A DNA stretch of 64,000 bases from contig JADJPN010000002.1 in assembly GCA_016713235.1 (NCBI GenBank), positions 186,001 through 250,000 on the forward strand, given 5' to 3'. Each line of letters begins with the position of its first letter. The stretch's first letter is position 1. The notes beneath the pieces were generated by a model. It saw only the letters and a list, made by a program, of their open reading frames with translations. It searched no databases and had not been told where the DNA came from. A program made the position numbers and the translations under genes. Source of the stretch: Hyphomicrobiales bacterium (GTDB taxonomy: Bacteria; Pseudomonadota; Alphaproteobacteria; Rhizobiales; Xanthobacteraceae). Shown here in pieces: positions 51,152 through 60,973 of this stretch.

Positions 51152-52171
51152 ATGAGTGTGTTCAAGGAAAAGGAACTCGGCTCGCTATTCGATATTCACG
51201 GCCTGCATTATTTCATCCAGGTTGCCGACTCCGGAGGCTTCTCCAAGGCCTCGGCGATGCTGAATGTGCCGCAGCCGACACTGAGCCGCGCTATTCGGCG
51301 TCTGGAAGAACACTTTGCAACTCGTCTCCTTGACCGGAATGGTCGCGGCGCACTGCTGACGGAGGCGGGTGAGCGGCTGTACCAGCACGGAAAAGCGATG
51401 CTCATGCGCGCAGAGCAGGCGCAGGCCGAGATCGCAGAGATTTCGAACAATCCGGCCGGCTCGGCGATCCTCGGTTTGGGGCCGGTCGCTGCCAAAGTGC
51501 TCGGCACAGTCGTCGCCGAGCGCTTTTTAAAGGAGGCGCCTAACTCGAAGCTACGGATCGTGGAAAGCTTCACCGGCTTCGTCCTCGAGTGGGTCGCGAA
51601 CGGGCGCGTCGATGTCGGTCTTCTGTATGAGGATGCGTTGAATCCAACGCTGAAAGGCGAGAAGCTCTGGGACGAGACGCTCACACTCGTGAGTCCGCGC
51701 GGGCAGGGATTTGAGAAGCTTAGTTCGATATCGCTCGAGGGGCTTGAGAAGATCCCTTTGATACTCCCGGGCCGGCCACATGGTCTGCGGCTAAGGATCG
51801 ACGAGGTTGCAGCGGAGCTTGGAATCAAGCTCAACGTTGTCCTCGAAGCCGACGGCCTGAATACAATCCTCGACCTCGTGCAAGCGAAGGTCGGGAGCTC
51901 GATCCTCACGCCGCCAGCACTATATGGCTATAAGTGTGATGCGGAGTTGGCTGTCACCAGACTCGTGGATCCTGTTGTAACGTCAACGGTCGTAGCGGTG
52001 ACGTCGAGACAGCGGCCCATGACCAACGCGGTCAAAACACTGTTGAAGATCGTGCGTGAGGAAGCGCGTAAAGTGCGGTTTAGCGAAGTTGCCAGTCTTG
52101 GTATTGCCCGGAAGACCGGCAACGTAGAGGTGTTGCAGCCGAAAATTTTACACCGGTCTCTCGTTTCATGA
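51152..52171 (+). CDS. LysR-family transcriptional regulator
   Basis: 339-residue LysR regulator. Winged helix at residues about 13-75 (LHYFIQVADSGGFSKASAMLNVPQPTLSRAIRRLEEHFATRLLDR), long linker helix, and a two-lobed effector domain (about 100-310) with IRLxVDVGLLYED-like pocket and LPLILPGRPHGLR. Close in style to nitrogen-assimilation (Nac/Cbl-like) regulators. Divergent from the SDR/hydrolase genes, which it may control. Its 3' end overlaps the convergent AbrB-family gene by 6 bp. Confidence 0.9.
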   Translation: MSVFKEKELGSLFDIHGLHYFIQVADSGGFSKASAMLNVPQPTLSRAIRRLEEHFATRLLDRNGRGALLTEAGERLYQHGKAMLMRAEQAQAEIAEISNNPAGSAILGLGPVAAKVLGTVVAERFLKEAPNSKLRIVESFTGFVLEWVANGRVDVGLLYEDALNPTLKGEKLWDETLTLVSPRGQGFEKLSSISLEGLEKIPLILPGRPHGLRLRIDEVAAELGIKLNVVLEADGLNTILDLVQAKVGSSILTPPALYGYKCDAELAVTRLVDPVVTSTVVAVTSRQRPMTNAVKTLLKIVREEARKVRFSEVASLGIARKTGNVEVLQPKILHRSLVS

Positions 52172-53281
52172 GTCTTGTGCGGGTTTTTTCCGGCGCGTCC
52201 ATCCGAACAGCAAGGCAGCGCTGATGGTTACGAGAAACACTCGAAAGATGTGATGCGCCGCCACGAATGCAACCTCGGTCTGCAATGCCAAGGCAATTAA
52301 GCTCATCTCTGTAAGGCCGCCGGGTGCATAGGCCAGCAACAATGGAAGAAAGCCGAAATTCGTGATGCGGCTGACCGTGGCGGCTGCGCTGGCGGTAATT
52401 CCGAGCAGGAGTATTGTGAAGCCTATCGAGTACGCGAGAAGGCGTAAAACTTCGCGGCGGGGCATTCCGGAAAAGCGGCATCCGATGGCTGTGCCAAGTA
52501 CGAGTTGTGCAAGGTTGAGCAATTCGATGGGCGGCTTGAAGTCCGACACGCCGGTCATATGAACTGCCGCGCTGACAAGCATTGGGCCGAGTAAGAACTT
52601 TGCCCTGAGCTTCAGCAGATGGCCCACGATAAAACCGACAAATCCCGTGCCTACGAGGAATAGGTAGCTCTCCCAACCAGCCGAGAAAATTGAAGCTCCG
52701 CCCGTTTGCGGAGCGGAGAGGGAAACCCCGGAGAAAATCTGAACCAGAAACGGAAGCGTTAGGACGACAAGGAGAATGCGTGAGGAATGAACAAGGGCGA
52801 CGGTTCTGCCGTTCGCCCCGTGCTGTTCTCCCATGTAGACCATCTCGACGAGCCCGCCCGGCATGCCAGCAAAAAATGCATCGGGTGCGCTGAGGCCGAC
52901 AACAAGTCGCAGATAGATCACGCAGGCGAGGCCTCCAAGCAAGAGCGAAGCGACGAGCCCCGCCAAAGGGATCAGCCAATTGTGAAACTGCCCAATGAGT
53001 CCCGGCGAGAACCCCGCACCGAGCATCACCCCGACGATAATCGTCATCACAGGAACGACAACGGATGGCGCCGCTATCCTTGCGCCGAAAAGCGACGCGA
53101 CGGTGCACGCGCTCATCGAGCCGAGCATCCATGCGAGCGGCAGCTTCAGGAAGAGGAAAGTAAGCGCACCGGCCGCGCCGATCGCAAGCGCGAAGCCGAA
53201 GCGAAAATACGGAAAGCGGCTAGGCCGGAAAGCGTCGACAGCACTTCTGAGACTGTTCCGAAGTAGGCTTCTCAGCGGCAA
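52166..53281 (-). CDS. AbrB family membrane transporter
   Basis: 371-residue protein made of two AbrB-duplication repeats and about ten helices: FRFGFALAIGAAGALTFLFLKLPLAWMLGSM and later GFIVGHLLKLRAKFLLGPMLVSAAVHMTGV, each with a LGPM/LGSM motif. AidA- or ammonia-monooxygenase-regulator-type annotations exist for this family, but they are thought to be permeases. Substrate unknown. Convergent with lysR, no obvious partner gene. Confidence 0.83.
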   Translation of the reverse strand: MPLRSLLRNSLRSAVDAFRPSRFPYFRFGFALAIGAAGALTFLFLKLPLAWMLGSMSACTVASLFGARIAAPSVVVPVMTIIVGVMLGAGFSPGLIGQFHNWLIPLAGLVASLLLGGLACVIYLRLVVGLSAPDAFFAGMPGGLVEMVYMGEQHGANGRTVALVHSSRILLVVLTLPFLVQIFSGVSLSAPQTGGASIFSAGWESYLFLVGTGFVGFIVGHLLKLRAKFLLGPMLVSAAVHMTGVSDFKPPIELLNLAQLVLGTAIGCRFSGMPRREVLRLLAYSIGFTILLLGITASAAATVSRITNFGFLPLLLAYAPGGLTEMSLIALALQTEVAFVAAHHIFRVFLVTISAALLFGWTRRKKPAQDS

Positions 53282-53507
53282 TAGGCCCGTCTCCCGGAAT
53301 TACAAGGTGGACCACGTGGGGTCCCTCACGAATGTAGTATATATAATGTGATGCGCGCTAGAACCGTATACCTGATATTCGGCGCGGGGCGTGGTGTCAT
53401 CGTTACATCTGGCGTTTCGTTGCCTGTGGTTCGGTGCTTCGCATGAATATTTGGCGAAGTGCTGCGGCTGTATTCATGGTTAGAGAGTTGAAGCGGACGT
53501 CGCTTCG

Positions 53508-55150
53508 GTGAATCAAGTGAAACGCGAAGAATTCGACTTTATTGTTGTAGGTGCAGGTTCTGCTGGCGCGGCGGTTGCTGCGCGTCTTAGCGAAATCTCT
53601 TCGTTCAAGATCTTGTTGCTGGAAGCGGGAGGCAAGCCGAACTCTATCTGGATTCGCATTCCGCTTGGCGTCGGCAAGCTCCTCACCAACGAAAAGTATG
53701 TCTGGCCCTTTAAAACCGAGCCCGAGCCCGAACTGTTCGGGCAACAAATCTACACGCCGCGCGGCAAGGTTTTAGGCGGCTCCAGCGCCGTGAACGGAAC
53801 GGCATGGGTCCGAGGCGAACCCGAGGAATTCGACCGCTGGAAAAGCTGGGGCAACGAAGGCTGGGGATTTGAAGAAATCCTTCCTTATTACAAAAAGCTG
53901 GAAGATTATCCGGAAGGCGATCCGGCGGTTCGCGGTCACGGCGGCGCGGTAAAGATTCTCAACCGCGGTACGTATGATCCCGATCCTTTGTCGGACGCTT
54001 ATTTGCAGGCCATGTGGACGCCGGCATTCCCGCGAATCCCGATTACAATGGCCGCCGCTTTGAAGGCGTTGGCTATTTGCAACAAAGCATCGGCAAGGGA
54101 GTCCGCTCGAGCACCGATCGCGCGTACTTGAAGGAAGCCGGCAAGCGCGAGAATTTGCGGATCGAAATCCGTGCCCTGGTTACGCGGGTTCTGCTCGAAG
54201 GTAAGCGCGCTGTTGGCGTCGAGTATCTGCAAGGCGGCGTGAAGAAGACGGCATATTGCCGGAGCGAGGTGATTCTTGCGGCTGGCGCACTCAAGACGCC
54301 ACAGATCCTGGAGCTGTCCGGCATCGGCAATGCTTCGATCCTGAAGCAGCACGGAATCCCGGTAGCTGTCGATCTCCCGGGTGTCGGCGAGAACTTCAGC
54401 GATCATCTTCAATTTCGCTTCAGCTATAAATGCACGAAGCGTATAACCGTCAACGATATTATGACGAGCGCTTGGCGCCGTTATCTCGAAGGCCTGAAGT
54501 ACGTCCTGACGCGCAAGGGCATGTTGAGCGGCACATCCTCAACGGTCCACGCGCTTGTGAAATCGGACTCCAAGCTGGCAAGTCCCGATCTGAAGATCCA
54601 GATTGTGCTCATCAGCGGCAAGGACCGGTACTCGCGCACGAAAGAGGCCGGCATCGACGCCTTCCCGGGTTTCTCGATCGGTGTGTTCAAGATTCGGCCC
54701 GAGTCGCGCGGAAGCGTCCATATAAAGAGTGCCGACCCGCTTCATGATCCGGCAATCAGAGTGAATTATCTTGCGCACCCGGGCGATGTGGATACGTACC
54801 GCCGCGCAGTGCGCATGGTTCGAGAGATCGCCGCGCAACCTGCGCTAGCGCCTTATCTCGTTTGCGAGACGCGACCGGGGTCTGAAATCTTAAGCGACGA
54901 TGACCTGATCGACTATATTCGACAGACCGGCCAGACCGCCTGGCATGGCATCAGCACCTGTCGCATGGGAAGCGGTCCGATGGATGTCGTCGATTCCAGA
55001 CTGCGCGTTCGTGGTGTGGAAGGGCTTCGTGTCGCCGATATTTCTATTATGCCGTCGATGGTTTCGCCGAATACCAACGCGCCTGCGATTTTGATCGGCG
55101 AGAAGGCCGCGGACATGGTGCGGCAGGACGCCAGACGAAATATTGCCTAG
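53508..55150 (+). CDS. GMC-family FAD oxidoreductase, choline/alcohol dehydrogenase type (frameshifted)
   Basis: About 547 residues of the glucose-methanol-choline family. N-terminal FAD motif DFIVVGAGSAGAAVAARLSE, GMC signature 1 TPRGKVLGGSSAVNGTAWVRG, signature 2 GALKTPQILELSGIG, and C-terminal active-site HGISTCRMGSGP with VADISIMPSMVSPNTNAPAILIGEKAADM. The frame shifts near 54010 (QAM/VDAGIPANPDYNG). GTG 53508 is the likely start (MNQVKREEFDFIVVGAG). Typically oxidises primary alcohols such as choline, aliphatic or polyethylene-glycol alcohols, with quinone acceptor. No partner gene is visible. Confidence 0.85.
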
Positions 55151-55571
55151 CCATTCTAGAAACTTCTAAGCCGCCAGCCGCAGGTTTGGTCGCGGTCAGC
55201 CCACCAATTTCTTCAGAGCAAATCTTCTTGCACCTCGCGGTGGTCCTTTTGCGGATCCTGCGAAGGGGTCAGATTTTTCGGCTCAGGCTGAAGCGGAAGA
55301 TGTCGAACCCGGCGTCAAATGTCAGGAGCGCCAAATGTTGTGCGCCTGCATCAACTTCAAGCACTCGATCTTGTGCAGAGCGTTTCCTTCGCACTCGCAG
55401 CATCGCGACACGGTGACAAATTCAAGCAAGCGCTTGACTGAATCTTTTTGCGCGGGATAGCGTTTCTTCCGCTGCACGGGACCAGAATTCCGGCGGCGAG
55501 GCCGCAACAAAGCCGGAGCAACCGGTATTCGCGGTCCAAGGCGACAAAGATCGCTGGCGAGGGGAGGAAGC
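55151..55571. other. 421-bp intergenic region before livH
   Basis: No credible gene on either strand; only unsupported short frames without family similarity. A possible promoter for the liv operon is TTGACT (55434-55439) and GATAGC (55456-55461) with a 16-bp spacer. No FNR-type box or TTGTCGACAA copy was found. GAGGGGAGGAAGC at 55557-55569 is the livH ribosome site. Confidence 0.5.
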
Positions 55572-56444
55572 GTGACGGAGTTAGCGCAGCAGCTGATCAA
55601 CGGCGCAGCGGCCGGTTGTATTTACGGCCTGATCGCGCTGGGGTTCGTGCTCATCTACAAAGCGACCGAAATGGTCAATTTCGCGCAGGGCGATCTCATG
55701 ATGCTCGGCGCGTTCGTTGCGTTGAGCTTGATTGCGGGAGCGGGCGTCAATTATTGGCTCGCTTTCCTTGGCGCGATCGTCGCCATGGCAATCTTCGTTT
55801 ATCTGCTGGACGCCGTCGTACTCCGCCGCGTAATCGGCCAGCCGCAATTCGCCATCGTGATGCTTACGATCGGTCTCGGCTTCATATTCCGTTCAGCTGC
55901 CTCGATGATCTGGGGCACGGAAACGCGCGGTTTCGAGACGCCGTTCACGGGTGGCGTCATGCGGTTCGGCGACTTCGTGATCGCGGATGTGAACATCTCG
56001 ATCATCGTTGGCACGGCGCTGCTTTGTCTCGCTCTTTATGCGTTCTTCCGCTTCACCCGCGTCGGCATCGCGATGCAGGCGGTGTCGCAGAACCAGCTTG
56101 CGGCCTATTACATGGGCATTCCCGTGAAGCGGATTTTCTCGCTGATCTGGGCGATTTCGGCGGGTGTCGCGGCGGTTGCGGGTATTCTGTTGGCTCCCGT
56201 CGTGCTCATCGATCCCAATATCGGTTTGATCGGGTTGAAAGCCTTTGCGGCCGCGGTGCTCGGCGGGCTCGGCTCGATTCCCGGCGCGGTCGTCGGCGGC
56301 ATCATCATCGGAATCATCGAGCAGTTCTCGGGCATTTATCTCAAGGAAGGTTTCAAGGACATCGCAGCCTACGTCGTCATCCTCGCGGTATTGATTTTCT
56401 ATCCGCAAGGCATGTTCGGCGCGGTCGGACGGAAGCGGGTGTAG
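55572..56444 (+). CDS. livH: branched-chain amino-acid-type ABC transporter permease LivH
   Basis: 290-residue permease with eight or more helices. Family markers: LINGAAAGCIYGLIALGFVLIYKATEMVNFAQGDLMM at the N-terminus and KAFAAAVLGGLGSIPGAVVGGIIIGIIEQ near the end. GTG 55572 is preceded by GGGGAGGAAGC. First of four transport genes with 3-4 bp gaps or overlaps. Confidence 0.93.
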   Translation: MTELAQQLINGAAAGCIYGLIALGFVLIYKATEMVNFAQGDLMMLGAFVALSLIAGAGVNYWLAFLGAIVAMAIFVYLLDAVVLRRVIGQPQFAIVMLTIGLGFIFRSAASMIWGTETRGFETPFTGGVMRFGDFVIADVNISIIVGTALLCLALYAFFRFTRVGIAMQAVSQNQLAAYYMGIPVKRIFSLIWAISAGVAAVAGILLAPVVLIDPNIGLIGLKAFAAAVLGGLGSIPGAVVGGIIIGIIEQFSGIYLKEGFKDIAAYVVILAVLIFYPQGMFGAVGRKRV

Positions 56445-56447
56445 ACG

Positions 56448-57524
56448 ATGCGCTTCCAGTTCAAGACGCGTTACGAGCAGGATATCGACCTCTTCCGCGA
56501 TAATGTTGATCGCTTCTGGTATGGCGCGCTTGCGATTGCGCTTCTGGCGGCGCCGCTTGCGCTCGGCGAATTCTGGCTCGGAGAATTGAGTTACGTCTTC
56601 ATTCTCGCGATTGCCGGCGTCGGCCTGATGATCCTGACGGGTTACACTGGGCTGGTGTCGCTTGGGCATGCGGCGTTTCTCGGTATCGGGGCCTATACGC
56701 ACGCGGTCCTTCTCAAGATGGGCTTTCCGCTTGTTGTCACCGTGCCGGCGGCGACGCTGCTTTCCGCGCTGTTTGGTGCGATGATCGGTTTTCCGGCATT
56801 GCGTCTCACCGGCGTTTATCTCGCAATTGCGACACTCGCTTTCGCTTTCATCGTTGAGCAAGCGCTGTCGCGCTGGGATAGCGTCACCGGCGGCTTCGCA
56901 GGCTTCCCGGTGCCGAAGCCGGAGATTTTCGGCGTCACGATCACCGATACGGTGCCATTCTATTTCGTTTGTCTTCTGTTTTTGGTGTTCGCGATCTGGG
57001 CGGCGCTCAATTTGCTGCGCTCGCCCGTCGGCCGCGCTTTCGTCGCGGTTCGCGACAGCGAAATCGCGGCGCAGTCGATGGGCGTCAATCTCGCGGCATA
57101 CAAGACCCTCGCTTTCGCGGTTTCCGCCGGTCTTACCGGTCTTGCCGGAACGTTGTTCGCGCACAAGATCAGCTATCTTGCGCCGGACGCCTTCAACATC
57201 CTGCTTTCGATCCAGTTACTCCTGATGGTCGTGGTCGGTGGTCTCGGCTCCATTCACGGCGCGATCTATGGCGCGCTCTTCGTGGGTTCGCTCCCGCAAT
57301 TGATCGCAATCCTGCGCGATTATCTGCCGGCTTCAGTCGCACGCCAGCCGGGACTGGAACCCGGCATCTTCGGCATGATCCTGGTGCTCTTTATTCTCTT
57401 CGAACCGCTCGGCATTTATGGCCGCTGGCGCAAGATCAAGCTCTATTTCTCACTGTTTCCGCTCTACAAGCGCGCGACCTTCAAGCGCCAGAAATCCTAT
57501 ACGAAATCGGAGCGCTTCCGGTGA
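56448..57524 (+). CDS. livM: branched-chain amino-acid-type ABC transporter permease LivM
   Basis: 358-residue permease. The N-terminal cytoplasmic stretch (FQFKTRYEQDIDLF) precedes ten helices with TGYTGLVSLGHAAFLGIGAYTHA and the conserved loop FVAVRDSEIAAQSMGVNLAAYKTLAF (EAA-type, contacting the ATPases), then VVGGLGSIHGAIYGAL. Its stop overlaps the livG GTG. Confidence 0.93.
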   Translation: MRFQFKTRYEQDIDLFRDNVDRFWYGALAIALLAAPLALGEFWLGELSYVFILAIAGVGLMILTGYTGLVSLGHAAFLGIGAYTHAVLLKMGFPLVVTVPAATLLSALFGAMIGFPALRLTGVYLAIATLAFAFIVEQALSRWDSVTGGFAGFPVPKPEIFGVTITDTVPFYFVCLLFLVFAIWAALNLLRSPVGRAFVAVRDSEIAAQSMGVNLAAYKTLAFAVSAGLTGLAGTLFAHKISYLAPDAFNILLSIQLLLMVVVGGLGSIHGAIYGALFVGSLPQLIAILRDYLPASVARQPGLEPGIFGMILVLFILFEPLGIYGRWRKIKLYFSLFPLYKRATFKRQKSYTKSERFR

Positions 57525-58279
57525 GCCTGTTCGCGGCAAAAGACGTTGCGGTGCAGTTTGGTGGCATCAAAGCCGTCGATGGCGTGAGCTTTGCGGTTGA
57601 GCAGGGCAAGGTGTTTACGATCATCGGCCCGAATGGCGCAGGCAAGACCACGCTCTTCAATCTGATCAGCCGCATCTACGATCCGTCGCAAGGCTCGCTG
57701 CATTTCGCCGGTAACGAGATCACGAAAGTGCCGCCGCATCGTGTGGTGGCGCTCGGGATCGCACGCACATTCCAGAATATCGAATTGTTCGAGCATGCGA
57801 CGGTTTTGCAGAACCTGCTTCTGGGCCGTCATTCGCACCGCAAGAGCAATCTTTTCTCGGAGATATTCTTCACGCCGTCCGTGCGGCGCATGGAGGTTGC
57901 GCATCGTGAGAAGGTCGAGGGAATCATCGACTTTCTCGATCTGGAACACTATCGCGACAGTCTGATCGCGGGCCTGCCGTATGGCGTGCGGAAAGTTGTC
58001 GAACTCGGCCGCGCGCTTTGCACGGAGCCGAAGCTGTTGCTTCTTGATGAGCCTTCCTCCGGTCTCAACACCGAAGAGACCGAAGACATGGCGTTCTGGA
58101 TTCATGACATCAAGAACGATCTCGGCATCACCGTGCTGATGGTCGAGCATGACATGGCACTGGTCAGCGAAGTCTCCGATGAAGTGCTTGCGCTGAACTA
58201 CGGTCGCGTGCTTGCGCAAGGCACGCCGCGCGAAGTGCAGGAGCATCCCGAAGTCGTCAAAGCGTATCTGGGGACCTGA
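57521..58279 (+). CDS. livG: branched-chain amino-acid-type ABC transporter ATPase LivG
   Basis: 252-residue ATPase: Walker A GPNGAGKTTLFNL, Q-loop TFQNIELFEHATVLQNL, signature YGVRKVVELGRAL (LSGG replaced by YGVRK, usual in LivG), Walker B LLLLDEPSSGLN and switch His VEHDMALV. Start GTG 57521 overlaps the livM stop. Ends with AYLGT, typical of LivG. Confidence 0.94.
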   Translation: MSLFAAKDVAVQFGGIKAVDGVSFAVEQGKVFTIIGPNGAGKTTLFNLISRIYDPSQGSLHFAGNEITKVPPHRVVALGIARTFQNIELFEHATVLQNLLLGRHSHRKSNLFSEIFFTPSVRRMEVAHREKVEGIIDFLDLEHYRDSLIAGLPYGVRKVVELGRALCTEPKLLLLDEPSSGLNTEETEDMAFWIHDIKNDLGITVLMVEHDMALVSEVSDEVLALNYGRVLAQGTPREVQEHPEVVKAYLGT

Positions 58280-58281
58280 CG

Positions 58282-59052
58282 ATGAGTGCGCCGATCCTCA
58301 CGCTCCGCAATATCGAAACCTATTACGGGCCGATCATGGCGATCCGGGGCGTAAGCCTGGAGGTCCCCGAAGGTTCGATTGTCACGGTGTTGGGCGCAAA
58401 CGGCGCCGGAAAGACCACGATCCTGAAAGCGATTTCGGGCGTGATGGATTTGCAGAAGGGGAGCATTACCTTCGAGGGGAAGGAAATCCGTAACATGGAT
58501 CCGGACCGCGTGATGCGGCTCGGCATCGGCCATGTGCCGGAGGGCCGGGAGATTTTCCCGTTCCTGACCGTGCGCGAGAATCTTTTGATGGGCGCCTATA
58601 CCCGGAGCGACTCCGGTATCGAAGCCGACATCGAAGAGGTCTACGGCTACTTCCCGCGGCTCCGCGAGCGCGCTTCGCAGGCGGCGGGCTCCATGTCGGG
58701 CGGCGAGCAGCAGATGTTGGCGATCGGCCGCGCGCTGATGGCGAAACCACGCTTGCTCCTGCTCGACGAGCCGTCGCTCGGTCTTTCGCCGAAGCTCGTG
58801 AAAGAGATTTTCGAGATTGTCGGCCGCATCAACAAGGAAAAGAAGACAACAATTCTTCTGGTCGAGCAGAACGCGAACGTCGCGCTTCACGCCGCCGATT
58901 ACGGCTATGTGCTCGAGGTCGGCCGGATCGTGATGGAAGATACCTGTGCGCGGTTACTCGAAAAAGAAGACATCAAGGAATTCTATCTCGGCATGAAGCA
59001 GGAAGGCGTGCGCGGCAAGCGCCGCTGGAAAAAACGCAAGACGTGGCGCTAA
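58282..59052 (+). CDS. livF: branched-chain amino-acid-type ABC transporter ATPase LivF
   Basis: 256-residue ATPase: Walker A GANGAGKTTILKA, VPEGREIFPFLTVRENLLMGAY, signature SGGEQQMLAIGRALM, Walker B LLLLDEPSLGLSP, and VEQNANVALHAADYGYVLEVG. Basic C-terminal tail (GKRRWKKRKTWR) is longer than usual. Second nucleotide-binding subunit paired with LivG. Confidence 0.94.
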   Translation: MSAPILTLRNIETYYGPIMAIRGVSLEVPEGSIVTVLGANGAGKTTILKAISGVMDLQKGSITFEGKEIRNMDPDRVMRLGIGHVPEGREIFPFLTVRENLLMGAYTRSDSGIEADIEEVYGYFPRLRERASQAAGSMSGGEQQMLAIGRALMAKPRLLLLDEPSLGLSPKLVKEIFEIVGRINKEKKTTILLVEQNANVALHAADYGYVLEVGRIVMEDTCARLLEKEDIKEFYLGMKQEGVRGKRRWKKRKTWR

Positions 59053-59063
59053 AGGGGAAACGC

Positions 59064-60936
59064 ATGAACATTGCATTGTCACGCGATCCGATAAGCGGCG
59101 TAGAGGTCGAGCCGGCGATCTTGAAGGTGATCGACGAGGAAACGATGCCGCGTTTCTTCTGGAAGAAAGTACTCGAACGCGGCGACAAGATCGCGATGCG
59201 CTACAAGCATCTCGGCATCTGGCGCTCCACGACCTGGGCGGAGTATGGCGAGAACGTAAAGCATACGGGCCTCGGGCTGGCCTCGCTCGGCGTGAAGCGC
59301 GGCGATGTTGTCGCGATCATGGCCGAAGGCATGCCGGAGTGGCTCTATAGCGACATCGGTACGCAGGCGATCGGTGGGGTCACGAACGGCGTTTATACGA
59401 CCGACTCCGCGAAGCAGGTTCAGTACATTGTCAGCGACAGCAACACGGTTTTCTTCATCGCCGAAAATGAGGAGCAGCTCGATAAGATCCTCGAGGTGCG
59501 CGACCGTTGCCCAAGTTTGAAGAAGATCGTCGTCATCGACGAGGAGGGTCTCTCCGATTTTTCTGATCCAATGGTGATTTCCTTCGCGCAATTGCTGCAG
59601 CTTGGCCGCGACTTCGAGAACGCGAACCCGAATGTCTGGGAGAAAGAACTCGCTACCGGGAAGTCCGGCGATCTCGCGATCCTGATCTACACGTCGGGAA
59701 CGACCGGCGCGCCAAAGGGCGCGATGATCAGTCACCGCAACATTCTCTTTCAGATGATGAATGTCGGAAACGTACTGGAGCTGCGCGAAGGCGACGAGCA
59801 GCTCTCGTTCCTGCCGCTCTGCCACATCGCGGAACGCTCCTTCACCGCATACTGGCAGATCGTGGCGGGCACGGTCGTCAACTTCGCCGAGAGCCCGGAA
59901 ACCATCGTCGAAAATATGCAGGAGGTGCAACCGACGGTGTTCTTCGCGGTGCCTCGGCTGTGGGAAAAGTTTTATTCGACGCTCGTGCTGCGCCTGCGGG
60001 ATTCCGGGGCCGCTCAGCCAGCTTGCCTATAAGGCGGCGCTTGGCGTCGGCAATCGGGTGGTCGAGCGCAAGCTGGAAGGAAATGAGCCGTCTGCGCTGC
60101 TCAAAGCAGCATTCTGGCTCGCGGATATTCTGGTTCTGCGCAACATGAAGCGGATGGTCGGCCTGCATCGTACCCGCTGGATCGTGACCAGCGCCGCGCC
60201 GATCTCGCCCGATCTCATCAAGTGGTATCACTCGGTTGGACTCGATCTGCGTGAAGTCTACGGCCAGACCGAGAGCGTCGGCGTCGTGACCTGTCCGCCG
60301 ACGGGGCAATTGCGGCTCGGCACGATCGGCCAATCGATGCCGAACATGCAAGTGAAGCTCGGCCGGGAGAACGAAATTCTCCTGCGCGGCCCACACGTAT
60401 TCATGGGCTACCTGAACAATCCGTCGAAGACCGCGGAAACCATCGTCGACGGCTGGTTGCATACGGGGGATGTCGGCGCCGAGGATAATCAGGGCTGGTT
60501 CCGTATCACAGACCGCATGAAGGACATCATCATTACGGCGGGCGGCAAGAACATTACGCCTTCCGAGATCGAGAACCAGTTGAAGTTTTCGCCCTATATT
60601 TCGGACGCGGTCGTGATCGGCGACAACCGCAAGTTCCTGAGCTGCTTGATCATGATCGATTACGATAACGTCGTGAAATATGCGCAAGACCGCGACGTGC
60701 CGTTCACGAATTTTACCTCGCTCTGCCGCACCCAGGAAGTGCAGGATCTGATCGAAAGCGAAATCGAGCGGGTCAACAAGAACTTCGCGCGGGTCGAGAC
60801 GATCAAGCGGTTCCGTCTGATCGATCAGCAATTGACCGCCGAAGACGACGAGCTGACGCCAACCATGAAACTAAAAAGAAAATTCGTCAGCGAAAAGTAC
60901 AAGACACTCATCGACGAGATGTATGCCGGTGCGTGA
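59064..60936 (+). CDS. AMP-forming acyl-CoA ligase within the transporter operon (frameshifted)
   Basis: Long-chain/aryl acyl-CoA synthetase type, about 623 residues. ATP motif IYTSGTTGAPKGAMISH, LPLCHIAERS, a second region VYGQTESVGVV, adenylate motif YLNNPSKTAETIVDGWLHTGDVG, RITDRMKDIIITAGGKNI, and the catalytic Lys region TPTMKLKRKFV. A GGGG run at 60006-60009 shifts the frame; with three G the chain reads RDSGPLSQLAYKAALG. Position between livF and the binding protein is a recurrent layout in alphaproteobacteria: the imported acid is activated immediately. Start ATG 59064 follows AAAGGGG. Confidence 0.88.
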
Positions 60937-60973
60937 ATAAGAAACGACAAGAACGAGATCAGGGAGTGGAAAC

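Noticed and set aside
55186..55600. Short open frames on both strands before livH, considered as a possible small gene or IS remnant
   Set aside because: No ribosome site, no family similarity and no terminal inverted repeats or target duplication could be seen.
55893..57164. 423-codon open frame on the minus strand opposite livH/livM
   Set aside because: Antisense to two membrane permeases; extremely Arg/Glu/Asp-rich and without domain similarity.
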